Assembly: GCA_905221605.1 (NCBI GenBank) | Contig: CAJNDS010002530.1 | Span: 186,001 to 250,000 of the forward strand | Reading direction: 5' to 3' | Source: Symbiodinium natans | Taxonomy: Eukaryota; Sar; Dinophyceae; Suessiales; Symbiodiniaceae | Length of the DNA stretch: 64,000 nt | Part shown: positions 48,140 through 59,109 of the stretch, piece by piece | How positions within the stretch are numbered: position 1 is the stretch's first letter | Layout of the letters: each line of letters starts with the position of its first letter | Program-made: the position numbers and the translations under genes | The notes under the pieces: model-generated | The model's database searches: none | Told to the model about the DNA's origin: nothing | The model's input: the letters and a program-made list of their open reading frames with translations, nothing else

Positions 48140-50450
48140 AATCCGAATATGAAATGTCTTCAACGTTAACTTGCCCGGTAACTCTACGGATGCTAGCCGG
48201 CACAACAACAGGGGGAGATGTTCATTGTTTTCCCATTTCATTTGTACTCGAACCACAACGCAGGCAGACTCAAATCGGGTGATCCTGAGCAACCTCGTCT
48301 TGAAGAATACCTCTCGACGTTCTCGGCTCGGGGCCGACCGCTTCCCATCCAGGGTCCCAGGCGCCTGCATTGTCAAATTCTTCGAATGTTGCGCGAAAGC
48401 ACGAACACCTGCCTTGCAATGCCTTGTTGAAGTTCTTGGAGAAGGTTGGAATGACAGCTCACAGCGATTCACAGCGGATATCACAGAAATTGCTTCAACT
48501 AATCGTAATTTCGCTTTCAACGGAATTCCCTGCTTGCCTTCATGCCACGCCCACGTCGGATGTTCCTGCCATGCGTGGCCTGTCCGACACAGCAGGCGGG
48601 TTCCATCGGGTTCCGGACCTTACAGAACCGTCTCGTCCTGTTCCTAAACTTCGCGAGCTCTTATTGCTGGGGGTGCATCTTTTCAAAGTAAAGACACTCG
48701 ACGTTCCAACATACTTCTGCAGCAGGCAAAGTTGACAGACTTCGACGAGGATTGGCCACAGTTGCCGGACAGCATTTTACACCACAAGCTCCAGACCTTT
48801 ACACTGTTGCGAAGTGTTGCAAACTGCTCTGAGTTACTTCGCAACAGAATCGGACAACATGCCGATCCCAAGCTCCAAGCCCCAAAGCAGGTACAAGGTG
48901 CGGCGCAAAACGCATTGGCTTGGTGCTGCTAGTGCTGCAAGGATGCCAGAATGCCAGCTTTCGTCGTGATAGTAGCCCATGTCTCAGTCACAAGCGCATT
49001 TGCAAAGCATCCGCTTTCCCTTGGCTCAGATCCGCATGTCTTGAGAAAAGCTGTCCACAAATCCTTGCTGACTGAGAAAAGCGCTGTGGCTGGCGTCCAG
49101 CGATGCGTCATTGGAAACCAGTCGAGTCATTGTATTGTCGGCTACAGTACGACTCCGGGGTTCTCTGTTCTGGCATAACTGCTGGCATAGACACACGCAG
49201 ACACATGAGCTTTCTTGAACTGTTTGCGTATACGGGGGCTGCCCCGCATAAGTGCGAACTACCGTGATGCTACAAATCTGCAGCTTGAACATAAAAAGGC
49301 GCAGGCACAGTAAGTCGAAACCTGAGAGAAACGAGCGTCTGCGTTCACATGTGTGAGCTGGGCGGCGTTTCTCCCACTATCTATCTCTGGTACTGTCCAA
49401 GGTTGATTGGACACGTCTATGTACAAGCAGACAATCTTGCCGCGTGTTACCGGCTGCCAGATGCTACCAGCGCTACAAGAGGTCGTCATCCTGCCACTGT
49501 CATGATATTTAGGCACATTGGTGACGGTCACATTGGTAACGATCACTGAGCAACAGTATGGAGCACAGTGTCCTCAAATGGGTTTTTCCATTCCTGGCTC
49601 ATGCTTCGTGCTTCCTGCATATGTTTCCACAAAGTTGCGATTGGCAGAACTCGGGAACACGGCCTGACGCTGGGGCTTTGCAGCGTCTGCCCAGGCATCC
49701 CCTGGACAGGCTGGGGGCTCAAGGGGCCGGCACTTCTCATTTGGGGGCGGATTTTTTTTGCCCCCCCCCATGTTTCGTTGCTCCTTTTCTCAGGGCTTAC
49801 GGTTAGTTTCGGCTTAGGGTTTAGGTATAGTATGCTAAGGTTTAGAGTCTAGAGTGCAGGTCTGGGGTCTAGGGTCTAGGGCTGTCTGGGGTGTTGAGTC
49901 GGGGTTGAGGGCTTGGTTTAGAGCTTGCTGATGATCCGCGCACACCATCACACGGGGCGTGTTGTGGTGTGCACGAGGTTCAGGCTTTTTCAATCATGTT
50001 AAAAATGATTTCTCGGTGTGATTCTTTAAGTTTCTTGCAATTTGAAAGAAGCACCAGTCCAATGCAGAAGCACAGGTTTAGGGGCGAGGCCTTCAGGGTA
50101 GAGTTTCCTTTCCGCCCACTCCTTAAATTATGCGAGCCTAAGACATTCATCATCGCCCAAATATGAAAACGCAATACAAGGCTTAGGCGAACAGAGGTTC
50201 TTTTCCGTGCGCTCCTTTTTGTTTGCAAGTCCTAGGTTACCGGTCCAAGACTGAAAAGCCAATGTTTAAGAAGGGCCAGAGAGGCCCCGGAGCCTTGAAT
50301 CCTATGCTTAAGTTTGGGCCGCGGAACCCAGATCCTCAATCCTTTAAGCACGGCACATGCTCTCAAGGACGGACAGCTGGCCTAAGTGCCGGGGAATTTG
50401 TGTCTCCACATCTGCTTCCAGGTGAGGCATTGGTCGTCCTAGCACCGGCA
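48140..50450. other. No recognised gene; telomere-like block
   Basis: Frames on both strands lack motifs. Positions 49790-49930 contain ggcttagggtttagg, ggtctagggtctaggg and similar words, i.e. decayed TTTAGGG-like sequence, and 49750-49770 a C run. A weak minus-strand frame at 49350-49500 (GSIWQPVTRGKIVCLYIDVS) may be an exon. Confidence 0.4.
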
Positions 50451-50509
50451 ACGTAACTGATCCACGACAGGTGTGAGAAAACTTCTCGTGAGAAGGGTTG
50501 CGGCAATAG

Positions 50510-51565
50510 CTCGGCCTTGTGCAAATGCACCAAATCGCCGCATGTGAACCTCCACAAAAAGTGTAACCTGTCATTCACAAAGTGCGGACTTGGCGACAAG
50601 AATAGGAGTTCTTGCAACTGCCTCATCTGGTCTCGACAGGTAGGGAAAGTCACCTCTGGACTTCAGTTCGGCAAAGCTGGCACCCTTGTACCTCAAGTTC
50701 AACAGCTGATTAACACAGTCAGATGAAACCGCTACATTCTGAGTGAGCACATGTCAACATGCGGGAGGCACAGAATCTTGAGCTGTTGTCGCAATTCTTC
50801 TGGCACCATTGTGTCTCCACTGGACTCCAGAACCGTTACCTGCCACGTCTGCTTGCTGAGCGGCCCGACCCATTTGTAAGCCAATAGTGCCGTGGCCGGT
50901 GAAGCCAGCAGCTGTGTCTCGTAGACAACTCAACGATCATTCCCGTGCGCCAGGTCATACGCTTAAAGTGTAGATCGCAAGGGTACAGCGGCTACAACCA
51001 CCAGCCACCAGCCCTTACATCTCTCTCAACCTGCCCGACACCCATCTTTACGCAGCTGCACACGAGCAAGGCATACACCACGATCCGACATCCCGCATAA
51101 CAGACGGCCGTCGCAACCCTCACAGCCTTCTGAATCATGGCATCTCACAACACACAGCATCATCAGAAAATGTAGTGCGAGTCGCCCACCCCCCCTCCTT
51201 CCCTTCAGCAGCTGCAGACAACATCACTACTGTGTCACTGTTTTGGCTGATACGAGCCATCCCCTTGGCTGCAATGCGTACTTCTGCCCATGAAAAGCTG
51301 AAGCAGAGAACGCACGGCCAAAAGATCTGCCTCATGGTTTTCGAAGTGTAGTGGCCCAACCTGGTTGCCATTGACATTGAGATTCAACCTGCGAGCAGCC
51401 CCATGCAGCGACATTCCCAAGTTAACTGCGGAGAGCTTTGGTGTGCAAACATCGCTTTTGAACCATCCCACTAAGTCACCAAGTGACTCACCCTTGACGC
51501 TTGACTCACGCCTGCTGGCCAAGTCGTCGCCACTGAGGTCGTTTAACTGACCGGAGTGAGCAGGG
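50510..51565 (-). CDS. Putative exons, unrecognised
   Basis: About 51260-51560: GQLNDLSGDDLASRRESSVK, GESLGDLVGWFKSDVCTPKL, SAVNLGMSLHGAARRLNLNV, FENHEADLLAVRSLLQLFMG. About 50510-50700: two minus frames are both protein-like (HFVNDRLHFLWRFTCGDLVH, or ELKSRGDFPYLSRPDEAVAR), so the true frame is unclear. Confidence 0.3.
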
Positions 51566-51794
51566 GCGAAGATCTTCGATCTATGTGCTCCCAACAGGCC
51601 ACATGTGGGTCCAAGCGTGGGTTCAGAAGGGCTGTCGGGGAAATGTCCGGAAATGGAAGCCTGGGCACCCTTCTGGGCTTCCTTGCCTGCTGCCCAACCC
51701 AATCAACAGCTTGCTTCGCTCTCATCTCCATGAACCCAGCCTGCGCCAACAAAGCAACAAGCTAGCCTAGTCAAGGCAACCAAGAAGTGTGGGC

Positions 51795-53200
51795 GGGGGG
51801 GGGGGGGGGGGGGGGGTAGCAGAATGATTCAGAATGATGCATAATACACAGGTACGGTACGGTTGGGACCACGTCTTGAAGAAGGGCCTGCGGCAGCGTG
51901 TCTTGCATTGCCTGCCGCGGTAAAGAGCCACACAAGTCTCACTAAAGCAGAAAAATGATACAAAATCAAAATATTCAAAAACAAACGTGATTTTGCGAGG
52001 CGACTTGTGGATCCATGGAGACCATCTCTCATACGAAAACATCAGAGAAGTAGGGTAGCCCAATATAACATATTGTAACATACTGTACCACTATGAGGAA
52101 ATGGGTGTCTTTCAATTTTTCTCGCACATCTGCCTGGCGCAGAAATGCTGTCGGCATGAGGGAGATGAGACTTCCCCACCTTGCGTTCCAGTTGTGAAAA
52201 GCCTATGCACTCACGTGACTATCTTGATCTATCATGATTGTGCCGATTTCCACGCGGGGGAACTAAGAAGAGTGCGTTCCTGCCCGCATGGCGAAGGCAT
52301 GGGTTGATGCAAAGGAATTGCACAGCACCAGGGACCTTCCCAATGCTCGCAATCTCCTCTCGGACTCCTCTAGCTTCCGCTTCGGCCTGACGCGGCTCCG
52401 GTGCTTGCAGGCGAAGTGCTGCGCGAGGAAGCCACCTCGCTCTGAAAAGGGTCAAGAGCCAAAAGGGGTCCGGGAGGTCAACAGGGTCTTGCTGTAGTCT
52501 GTCTAAGTGATTCTAAGTGTCTCTCTATCTATCTGTCCATTGGACCGTAGGGCTAGCAGACCAAGGCCGCATAAGGCCCCCAACCAGGTTCGCCCGCCCC
52601 GGCCCCAAAACTGTTTTCAATGCATCAGGCATGGGAACGATGACTTATTTTCCCCGCACTCGCCAGAGTTCACGTGCTTACAGGCCCTTCATGCTCTTAC
52701 TTGCTCTCTATACGATTCGGCCTCCATTCAAGCCCATCATGTTCTCTAATTACGCCGACGATGTGCAGGATGCAAGCTGCCCTTTTACCCTGCCAGCATG
52801 CACTCAACAGTTGAGCCTGCACTGCGTGTGGCGACCTGCGGTTGTGCGGGAGAAGCAGTTGATTTCCTGGGTGGCGACCTCCTAGGGGTCAAACTCGCAG
52901 TGGTTCTCGGCTTTAGGGATGGGCGTGGCTGTGCAGCTACACTCGGAAGCTCCCGCTGCGATTATGAGTGGTCAGAGCAGTGGAGTGATATGTGGCCTTA
53001 CGTGATTGCCATTGTTCTGTCGCCCTGGGTTGTGGTGTTTGCGCTGGTGGCTGCGCCAACGTTTTCATGGCGGTAGGTTACACTTAGGGGCATGACTTGT
53101 GACTTTCTGTTGGAACAGCTGCAGAAACAGCTAAATAATGGAGTGTACTGTCATGTTCCCTACCCCTCAGCAAACTCTTGAGCGAACGCTGACAGCGCAG

Positions 53201-53270
<70 letters not shown>

Positions 53271-53700
53271 GCACGCATAGCCCCCCCCGAAGGGAAGGCC
53301 GCCCCGAGAGGCGCGCGACGTCCAAGGGTCCGTCTGAACGGAAGGCCCACGGTATTCGTGGCCCACCAAACGTGTCACAGGAATGTGGTGCCCCTCATGT
53401 TACCCGGTGTGTGAACCTGAAGAAACCTGAATCCTTCAAACCCCAATCCCCCCGCAATTCCCCAACTTGTTGAGGTTTCCCACTCTGTACTTCCTGTGCA
53501 GTCTATGCCTTCTGTACGCGGCAGAGTTGTTCCTTGACTACCCTGCTCGTCTACTCCGCCTGGCTAGGGGTTGTGGCTTTCCTCGTTGCAAACCAGTAGT
53601 AAAGGGGGAAGTTTTGACGGCATCCTACAAACACACCACACTTGAGGTCCCCCACTCTATGTCCCCTTTCTGGCCGGCGTTGTTGGTTCTATTCTAATCA
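51795..53700. other. No recognised gene; poly-G tract and long CT microsatellite
   Basis: Positions 51795-51816 are about 22 G. Positions 53201-53269 are an almost perfect CT repeat of about 34 units. Plus-strand frames at 52517-53076 are unconvincing; one contains YADD by chance (see rejected items). Confidence 0.6.
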
Positions 53701-53782
53701 CTGCTTGCCCCTTCATGTGTTCTTCGGCGTCTAGAGTCGTGATCGGGTAGTTGGGAGCCGCGGCGTTGTAGTCCCCCATGTG

Positions 53783-54025
53783 TTATCGTTCGCCCTTCCT
53801 CCGACGTGTCGCTTCTCGGTGAGGTGAACTCCTGCGCAGTCCGGCATCACAGATCACCTCTTGGACCAGGAGGACATGCAGATCCCTTAGGGATGGTGCC
53901 CCCGTGAGTGTTTCACAGAGGTCAAGTATATGTGGCACTTGCAGTCCCCCCACATTCCATGATGCGAGCACATGTTGGCCCCCATCTGCTCGGTGTCTGC
54001 TTCGGTGAAACTTTGGAGCCCCCAG
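53783..54025 (-). pseudogene. LINE ORF2 endonuclease, N-terminal fragment
   Basis: The frame reads VLASWNVGGLQVPHILDLCE, TLTGAPSLRDLHVLLVQEVI, CDAGL. WN near the start and QE about 30 residues later are the first two catalytic motifs of AP-type endonucleases, which nick target DNA for target-primed reverse transcription. The frame stops at 53783. Just left of it another phase reads GDYNAAAPN, which could be a displaced GD-N motif after an internal deletion, but this is weak. Confidence 0.6.
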
Positions 54026-55039
54026 TCATAGGCCTTGGCGGATCCTCTCCCAGGTGCTCTGCACCGTTGTGGGTTCTTCGCGAAGAAGTCGCGCTACTTC
54101 TTGGAGATGGATCCATCCGGCCCCCGCGGTCGTGGTGTTGGGAGGCGCAGAGGCGGTGGCCGAGGCAATTTTGACCCCATTGAGCCACACTGTGCCTGTT
54201 GCGAACTCTGCTTCTACTCGCCGGGGATCTCCTCCGTGTTCCAGCGCAAGTCGTTTGGCTTTGCCAGCAAGTTTGGCTTTGGCTCGGCGTTGTGGACTTT
54301 GACTTAAGGCTAGCCAAAGCTTCTGGTGCCCCCCGTCTGCTTTCGCCCCCAGGATGAGATTGGCGTTGCGGACCTTCTGGAGGGCATTCTGAATGCGTTG
54401 GCGGTGTTGTTCTTCACTTTCGTCGTCTTTGGGGCGTATCGGGATGATGGCATACCCCCTCCGAATTCCTGGGACAAAGGCCGCCCCCATATCGATGTCG
54501 AGCCTCAATTGACTCGCTGTGTTCTGCGCGTTGTGAAGGGTCTCCGAGGCCGGTGTGTCTTCGGGCCATCCCCCCATAATAAGCGCAGGCTGGCGGCGTT
54601 CTTCTTCCCCCGAGGATGCTCCTGATGCTCCTCCCCCCAAGGCCCCTCCATTCAGCTGTCCGAACTTCCCCTCCAGGAGGGCCAGTCTCTCCTTGAGTCG
54701 TTCCTGTTCTTGAGTGATCTCGTCCGTGGCGGTCTGCTGCTGTTGTTGGGCCTGGTCAATGCGGTGGATGGTTTGAGACTGTGCCGCATGTAGAGCTTGA
54801 AGTTCTTGGAGGATGCGGGCGGTGTCCCCCATTTGTCCTCGTACCTCAGAGCGGACTTCCCCCAGGATTTCCATCTTGAGCTCCCGCCTCTCGGACCTCA
54901 ACTCTTCTTTGATGGCTGCTCTGATAGCATCCAAGGACAGATCCTCCCTGTCCATCTTTCTTTTCGCCCCCGGGGAACCGTCTGGGTTCACAGCTTGTCC
55001 TGCCCCTCCTGCCCCCATCGTCTGGAGTAGTGTGGTCAT
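54026..55039 (-). CDS. LINE ORF1 protein (coiled coil plus nucleic-acid-binding region)
   Basis: A 337-codon frame. Residues ~30-135 are a charged coiled coil (KEELRSERRELKMEILGEVR, DEITQEQERLKERLALLEGK) with a Gln run (AQQQQQTATDE). After a Gly/Ser linker (GGALGGGASGASSGEEERR) comes an RRM-like fold candidate (PALIMGGWPEDTPASETLHN, FVPGIRRGYAIIPIR). A C-terminal domain follows (AEFATGTVWLNGVKIASAT). Coiled coil, then RRM-like, then C-terminal domain is the order of L1-type ORF1 proteins, which coat the element RNA. It is long and intact, but an upstream frame shift (see next entry) suggests the copy is decaying. Confidence 0.75.
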   Translation of the reverse strand: MTTLLQTMGAGGAGQAVNPDGSPGAKRKMDREDLSLDAIRAAIKEELRSERRELKMEILGEVRSEVRGQMGDTARILQELQALHAAQSQTIHRIDQAQQQQQTATDEITQEQERLKERLALLEGKFGQLNGGALGGGASGASSGEEERRQPALIMGGWPEDTPASETLHNAQNTASQLRLDIDMGAAFVPGIRRGYAIIPIRPKDDESEEQHRQRIQNALQKVRNANLILGAKADGGHQKLWLALSQSPQRRAKAKLAGKAKRLALEHGGDPRRVEAEFATGTVWLNGVKIASATASAPPNTTTAGAGWIHLQEVARLLREEPTTVQSTWERIRQGL

Positions 55040-55044
55040 GGCGT

Positions 55045-55300
55045 TCTCGGTGTCCCTGCCAAGTCACGTCCGTTACCGCGAACTTCCCCCTGGCGAGGTA
55101 GACGCCGCTCAGAATCTGGTCGCCCCCCTCCAGGTCGCAAAGGCCGCCGATCACGGTGTTATAGTGGTACTCAGTGTCCCCCGCACGCCTCAGGTAATGC
55201 AGGAGCACGGCCAGCAGCGGTTGCCGTTGAGCTTCGTTCCCCCCGGCAATGGTGGTCAGAACCCCCGGCGGGAAGACGCGTAGTTGGCCCCCCTGGTAGT
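55045..55300 (-). pseudogene. N-terminal extension of LINE ORF1, out of frame
   Basis: The minus strand stays open from about 55300 to 55045: GGQLRVFPPGVLTTIAGGNE, LLAVLLHYLRRAGDTEYHYN, GGLCDLEGGDQILSGVYLAR, GKFAVTDVTWQG. This runs straight into the ORF1 start but one base out of phase, with a stop in the ORF1 frame just upstream of its ATG. The simplest reading is one longer ORF1 broken by a single-base indel near 55055. A separate small upstream ORF is the alternative. Confidence 0.55.
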
Positions 55301-55339
55301 AGAGCGGGCGATGCTATGCAGGCACGGGGGCAGCTGTCT

Positions 55340-55560
55340 GACAGCGGAGGCCTCCCTCTCTCTCCCCCCCCCCTTCTCTCTCTCTCAATCAACTACAGAG
55401 TTTTTGATTGTTTGCCCACAGGACGGCGGGCTGGGGCTCGAGCCGCTCGTGGCTTGAGCCAAAATGGCGCAGCCTCTCTCGCTCTCTCTTCTGCATGTTG
55501 TCTCACTCTTCTTTATCTCTCTCTCCCGCTCTCTGTAGCTCTGGTCCCAGTTCTGCCCGT
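55340..55560. repeat. CT-rich low-complexity DNA flanking the spliced-leader relic
   Basis: ctccctctctctccccccc at about 55350-55390 and ctctctcgctctctc at 55470-55540. No gene. Confidence 0.8.
55453..55468 (-). other. Relict dinoflagellate spliced-leader sequence
   Basis: The minus strand reads GCCATTTTGGCTCAAG, identical to the last 16 of the 22 nucleotides of the conserved dinoflagellate spliced leader. The preceding six bases do not match. It is followed by CCACGAG and not a GT donor, so it is not a spliced-leader RNA gene but the trace of a trans-spliced transcript copied back into DNA. It lies about 415 bp 5' of LINE ORF1, on the same strand. Confidence 0.75.
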
Positions 55561-55569
55561 TTAAAGCGG

Positions 55570-58500
55570 ATCGGTCGAATCCCAGCGGCCCAGCCCAGCA
55601 CCCACGAGGTGAACCGCGCGGTACCTCGGAGCTGTCCCTTCGAGCGTGCTCAGGCAACTCCCAGACACACATGCCATTGCCATGGCCTTGCCATTGACAT
55701 GCCTGGAGACTGCTGGCAGGGTGCCGCAGAGAATCCAAGAAGAGGTCGAAGCCCTGAGCGAGAAACAGCTGATAAAGGGTACTCGCGCGGCACACGGCCT
55801 CGGACCAACGGAGACAAGCAGTGAGACACAAAATATACTGTGCCGGGCGCGTGTCCTTGCACCACTCATCTGGACCAGCGTATGCCGGGTACTGTGCACT
55901 TACGACCTGGCAACAGGCAGCAGCCCTTTGCCCTCTTCGCGATGTACTGCCATCTGATACAGTATGGTCCAAGTGGCAAGCAACCAGGTTGCTAAGCGTC
56001 GTACACAGTACCCCTTGTCACTGAGAGACATCACCTTCACTCAGCAAAGTTGGACATCAGAAGTTCACCATTGAGCACAATAGTGCAAACACTGTCCTGG
56101 TAGAAGAAAGCAGCTGCAGTGCTGCTCGTCCCGTGCAAGAACCTGCAATCAATCAGGCTATGCCCAGTGGAAACAAAGCCCTTTCACTGCAATCAACAAC
56201 CGTCCCACAACCAAACCTAAGCAAGGCACACGAGTGGATTGGTGTCATTTGCTGGGCCGGCCTCCGGGATCACTTCATGCATGACAAGTTGTACCCGGAT
56301 AAGTAAGTGATCAACCTGGTAGTATGACCACTCCAGCTGCGAGTGTGGTTGAGCGAACCTGGGAGCAGAACTTGCAACTCTAAGATAACCTTGGAGAGTA
56401 ACGGGGACCCGAATGTCGGAAAAGCAAGATGCTTGGCCGGAACAGCTGTCAAACTTCTGAAGACTTCGGTGCACAAGCTTGACTTGTTGCCCAGGCTGGG
56501 GGGGGGGGGGAAAATTAAAGGACAAGGTAACTTCGATTGGCGGAACGATGTTGCAACCGAATTCCCCAGTCTTAAGCATTCAAGCAAGTAGTTGGGAAGG
56601 CTTAGGACTTACGCATTGGGTTCGTGGCCGGGATCAGGGTTGAGATGTTAGGGTTCAGAGCACACTGCACGGCTTGGAATTCGACTCACCCCTGTCTGTG
56701 GGAGGCATGCGGGATGGAATATGTTCGCCATCCTAAGTGACTTAGTGAAGCGACTAAAACAGGAAAGAGACCTTAACCATGTTCAAAGTAGCTGGTCGAG
56801 ATGGAGAGCTCGATAGAAGTGTTTTCCAGCCTCGACTGGGGGAGAAATCTCCCACCCATTGGCACTTTCTATCAATATGACACATGGAATTTTGACACCG
56901 TCTTAGTGTAAGGAGTCCAAGGGAGTTCTGGTGGCCACGCGCCCCCCCAATTGTGACCAAACAACCTGTAAAAACACCCGTGAATATACTGCGCAACTCC
57001 GTCCTCAGTACGAGTGGTGCTCAGACTCTTGAAAGCAGCTGAAGGCTGTAACAAAAGGCCGGGAGCCCAAGGGGCCTTAAATAGATTAAAGTTAGGCTTA
57101 GACAAGCTTACGTAGCTTTCTGATGGGCTCTCGTGAGTCGGAGTTGACGAGTGCTCGGCCCGCGCGCTGTGTTATTTTCCGCTCCGTTTCGTCCCTCTAG
57201 GCTCGGTCACGGCGGCCAAGGCAGCCCCACGGTGAGGCACGAGATGCCAGTGCTAATGCTACTCCCACGGTATGCCGAGGGCTGAACTTCTTCAAGGGAC
57301 AGGCACTTCGAAAAGCAGCGAAGTCGCCGCCAATGCTTGAAAGCCTAAGACTGATAGAAGTGAAGCAACACACACCGTCAACAATGACATGCATAGTCAC
57401 GCACACTGGGGGTGCTTGCTGTCTCCCGTCAGCATAGCCTCCTGACGAAAGGCCGACGCAATCACAAACTGAATCCGTACTGGTAGCAGAAGGACTCCTT
57501 CCATCAGACAGCAGCTCCATCTTCAGATGCAAGTAGTCATGACAACCATGGTATCTACAGGCTAATGAACCTCGAGAACGGTATGTTGGACATGCGGATA
57601 CAAGCTAATTGAGGTCTGTTCTAAATAGCTGAGCTGAGCTGCCACAATCCTTGAACCGAGCTGTGTACAGGACTCGCTTCATACGCATGATGGAACCAAG
57701 ACATGACTCGGTCCAGATCTGGACATAAAAACTAAACACGTGCACTTGCAACTATGTAACAAGTTCTGCCGTGGTGTATAAATCTTCAAGCAGAGACTTG
57801 GTTCTTCACAAATCTCCGGTTCGGCTTTTTCCGTTATCATCAGATGCCGCAGAGGACGTATAGCATGTTGAGCCACGTTGAGCCACGTTGAGCCACGTTA
57901 AGCCTGCAAAGCCGGACTGCTGAACGGCGACGGCTGCCGAATAGGCGCGCAGATTTGTGGAACACTCGTGTGACACAGTGCGGGCCTGGAAAGGATCGAT
58001 CACGTGTCCCCCGAATGAAGGCGACTCAGCCTGCAAGCGTCACTCGCATAAGCTCCTCCCAGAGGCATCAGGTTCTGTGCGATTCCGGTGTCCTTGTTTT
58101 GAGATGCGGGAAGGGAGGTGCCATCTGTCTTCTCGAATACAGTCCAGCGCGTGCGCTGCATCTCCTTGCAGGCACACTACAAAAAACTACAGCAATCAAA
58201 TGCCACAAGTCAGTACTGCAGAGGCTTGTCTCTGCCTGAGAAGGCGTACTCGAAGCAAACCAGGACTGCGGCCTGAATGTTTGGAAATACTGCAGGGAGC
58301 TCCGACGCAAAAACGTTCACTCCGGGATTCGCGCAAAGGCGCGTCATGGGGAACATGTCCTGCATGGATCAAATCCATACCAAATCCAGAACCCTCGCAC
58401 TGGCCACCGGCATCAGGTACCAATGTACCTTTCCCGCGACATTGCTGTGAAATTTCCTCGTACTCCACCCGAAGATCCGGGCATCTTGTACAAGGTTCTG
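55570..58500. other. No recognised gene
   Basis: Frames on both strands at 55.6-55.95 kb are open but contradictory. Positions 57867-57900 hold three copies of the 10-mer gttgagccac plus a partial fourth. A G run lies at 56500-56511 and telomere-like words near 56640. Nothing is named. Confidence 0.4.
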
Positions 58501-58519
58501 GCAGCCTGAAACGGAACTC

Positions 58520-58690
58520 ATCGATTTGAGTAAGATTCTCGGCATCTTTGCTGACTTTGAGTATGGTGTTAGGGATGTGTTGGGGATCTCTGCATCTGCA
58601 AAGAGTCGTAGCAAGCGCTCAGCAGCGAGAACTGCTTCTTTGCTTTCTGGTGGAAGGCACCTCTTCCGGCGACCGGGAATGCCTCAGTCT
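58520..58690 (-). CDS. Putative exon, unrecognised
   Basis: ESKEAVLAAERLLRLFADAE, IPNTSLTPYSKSAKMPRILL, KSMSSVSGCQNLV: one protein-like minus-strand frame. No family is recognised. Confidence 0.4.
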
Positions 58691-59109
58691 GCGCAAGCCT
58701 CCTCTGGTTGAGATCTACTGAGATAGGTTACTAAACGACTTCCTATGTGCCACATGCAGCTCCGCTACCTTTGTCCCAGCCGATTGGATGGCTGCCCGTC
58801 AGCGTCGCCATGAACCTGCAAAAAACAGCTGACAGCTGCTGACAGCTGCCGACAGCTCGGCTCGGAGGTCACTGTGCTTCACTCTGCTCCGTACATTACG
58901 TAGGCTGTGTCTAAACTTCGGCGAGAGGCTTGGCTGACAATGTTCGCAATCTGCTTCTCCACAGATGTGCGCTGTTCAAGAAGCCTCTGAGAACTGCTGA
59001 CAATTGCACAAAGGTAAGCGAAAGGGCAGTGGATGATTCTTGCATGCGAAAATATGTGAATACTTCATGCTGGTGGGATCTGGCAGGCTGGCTTGATGCG
59101 CTCTGCGCG

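Larger units (their letters stand above)
53700..55310 (-). mobile_element. LINE (non-LTR retrotransposon), 5' part only
   Basis: Reading leftwards: an N-terminal ORF1 portion (about 55045-55300), ORF1 (54026-55039) and the start of an apurinic-type endonuclease (about 53783-54025). No reverse transcriptase, poly-A tail or 3' end is seen to the left, so only about 1.6 kb of a normal 5-7 kb element remains. That is the reverse of the usual 5' truncation. A spliced-leader relic lies just upstream at 55453-55468 in the same orientation. Confidence 0.8.

Noticed and set aside
52740-52775. NYADDVQDA on the plus strand, like the YADD motif of reverse transcriptase
   Set aside because: No other reverse transcriptase motif surrounds it, and the nearby LINE is on the other strand. 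Most likely chance.
55441-55480. A spliced-leader RNA gene
   Set aside because: The match lacks the first six bases and the GT donor that must follow the leader; it is a relic, not a gene.
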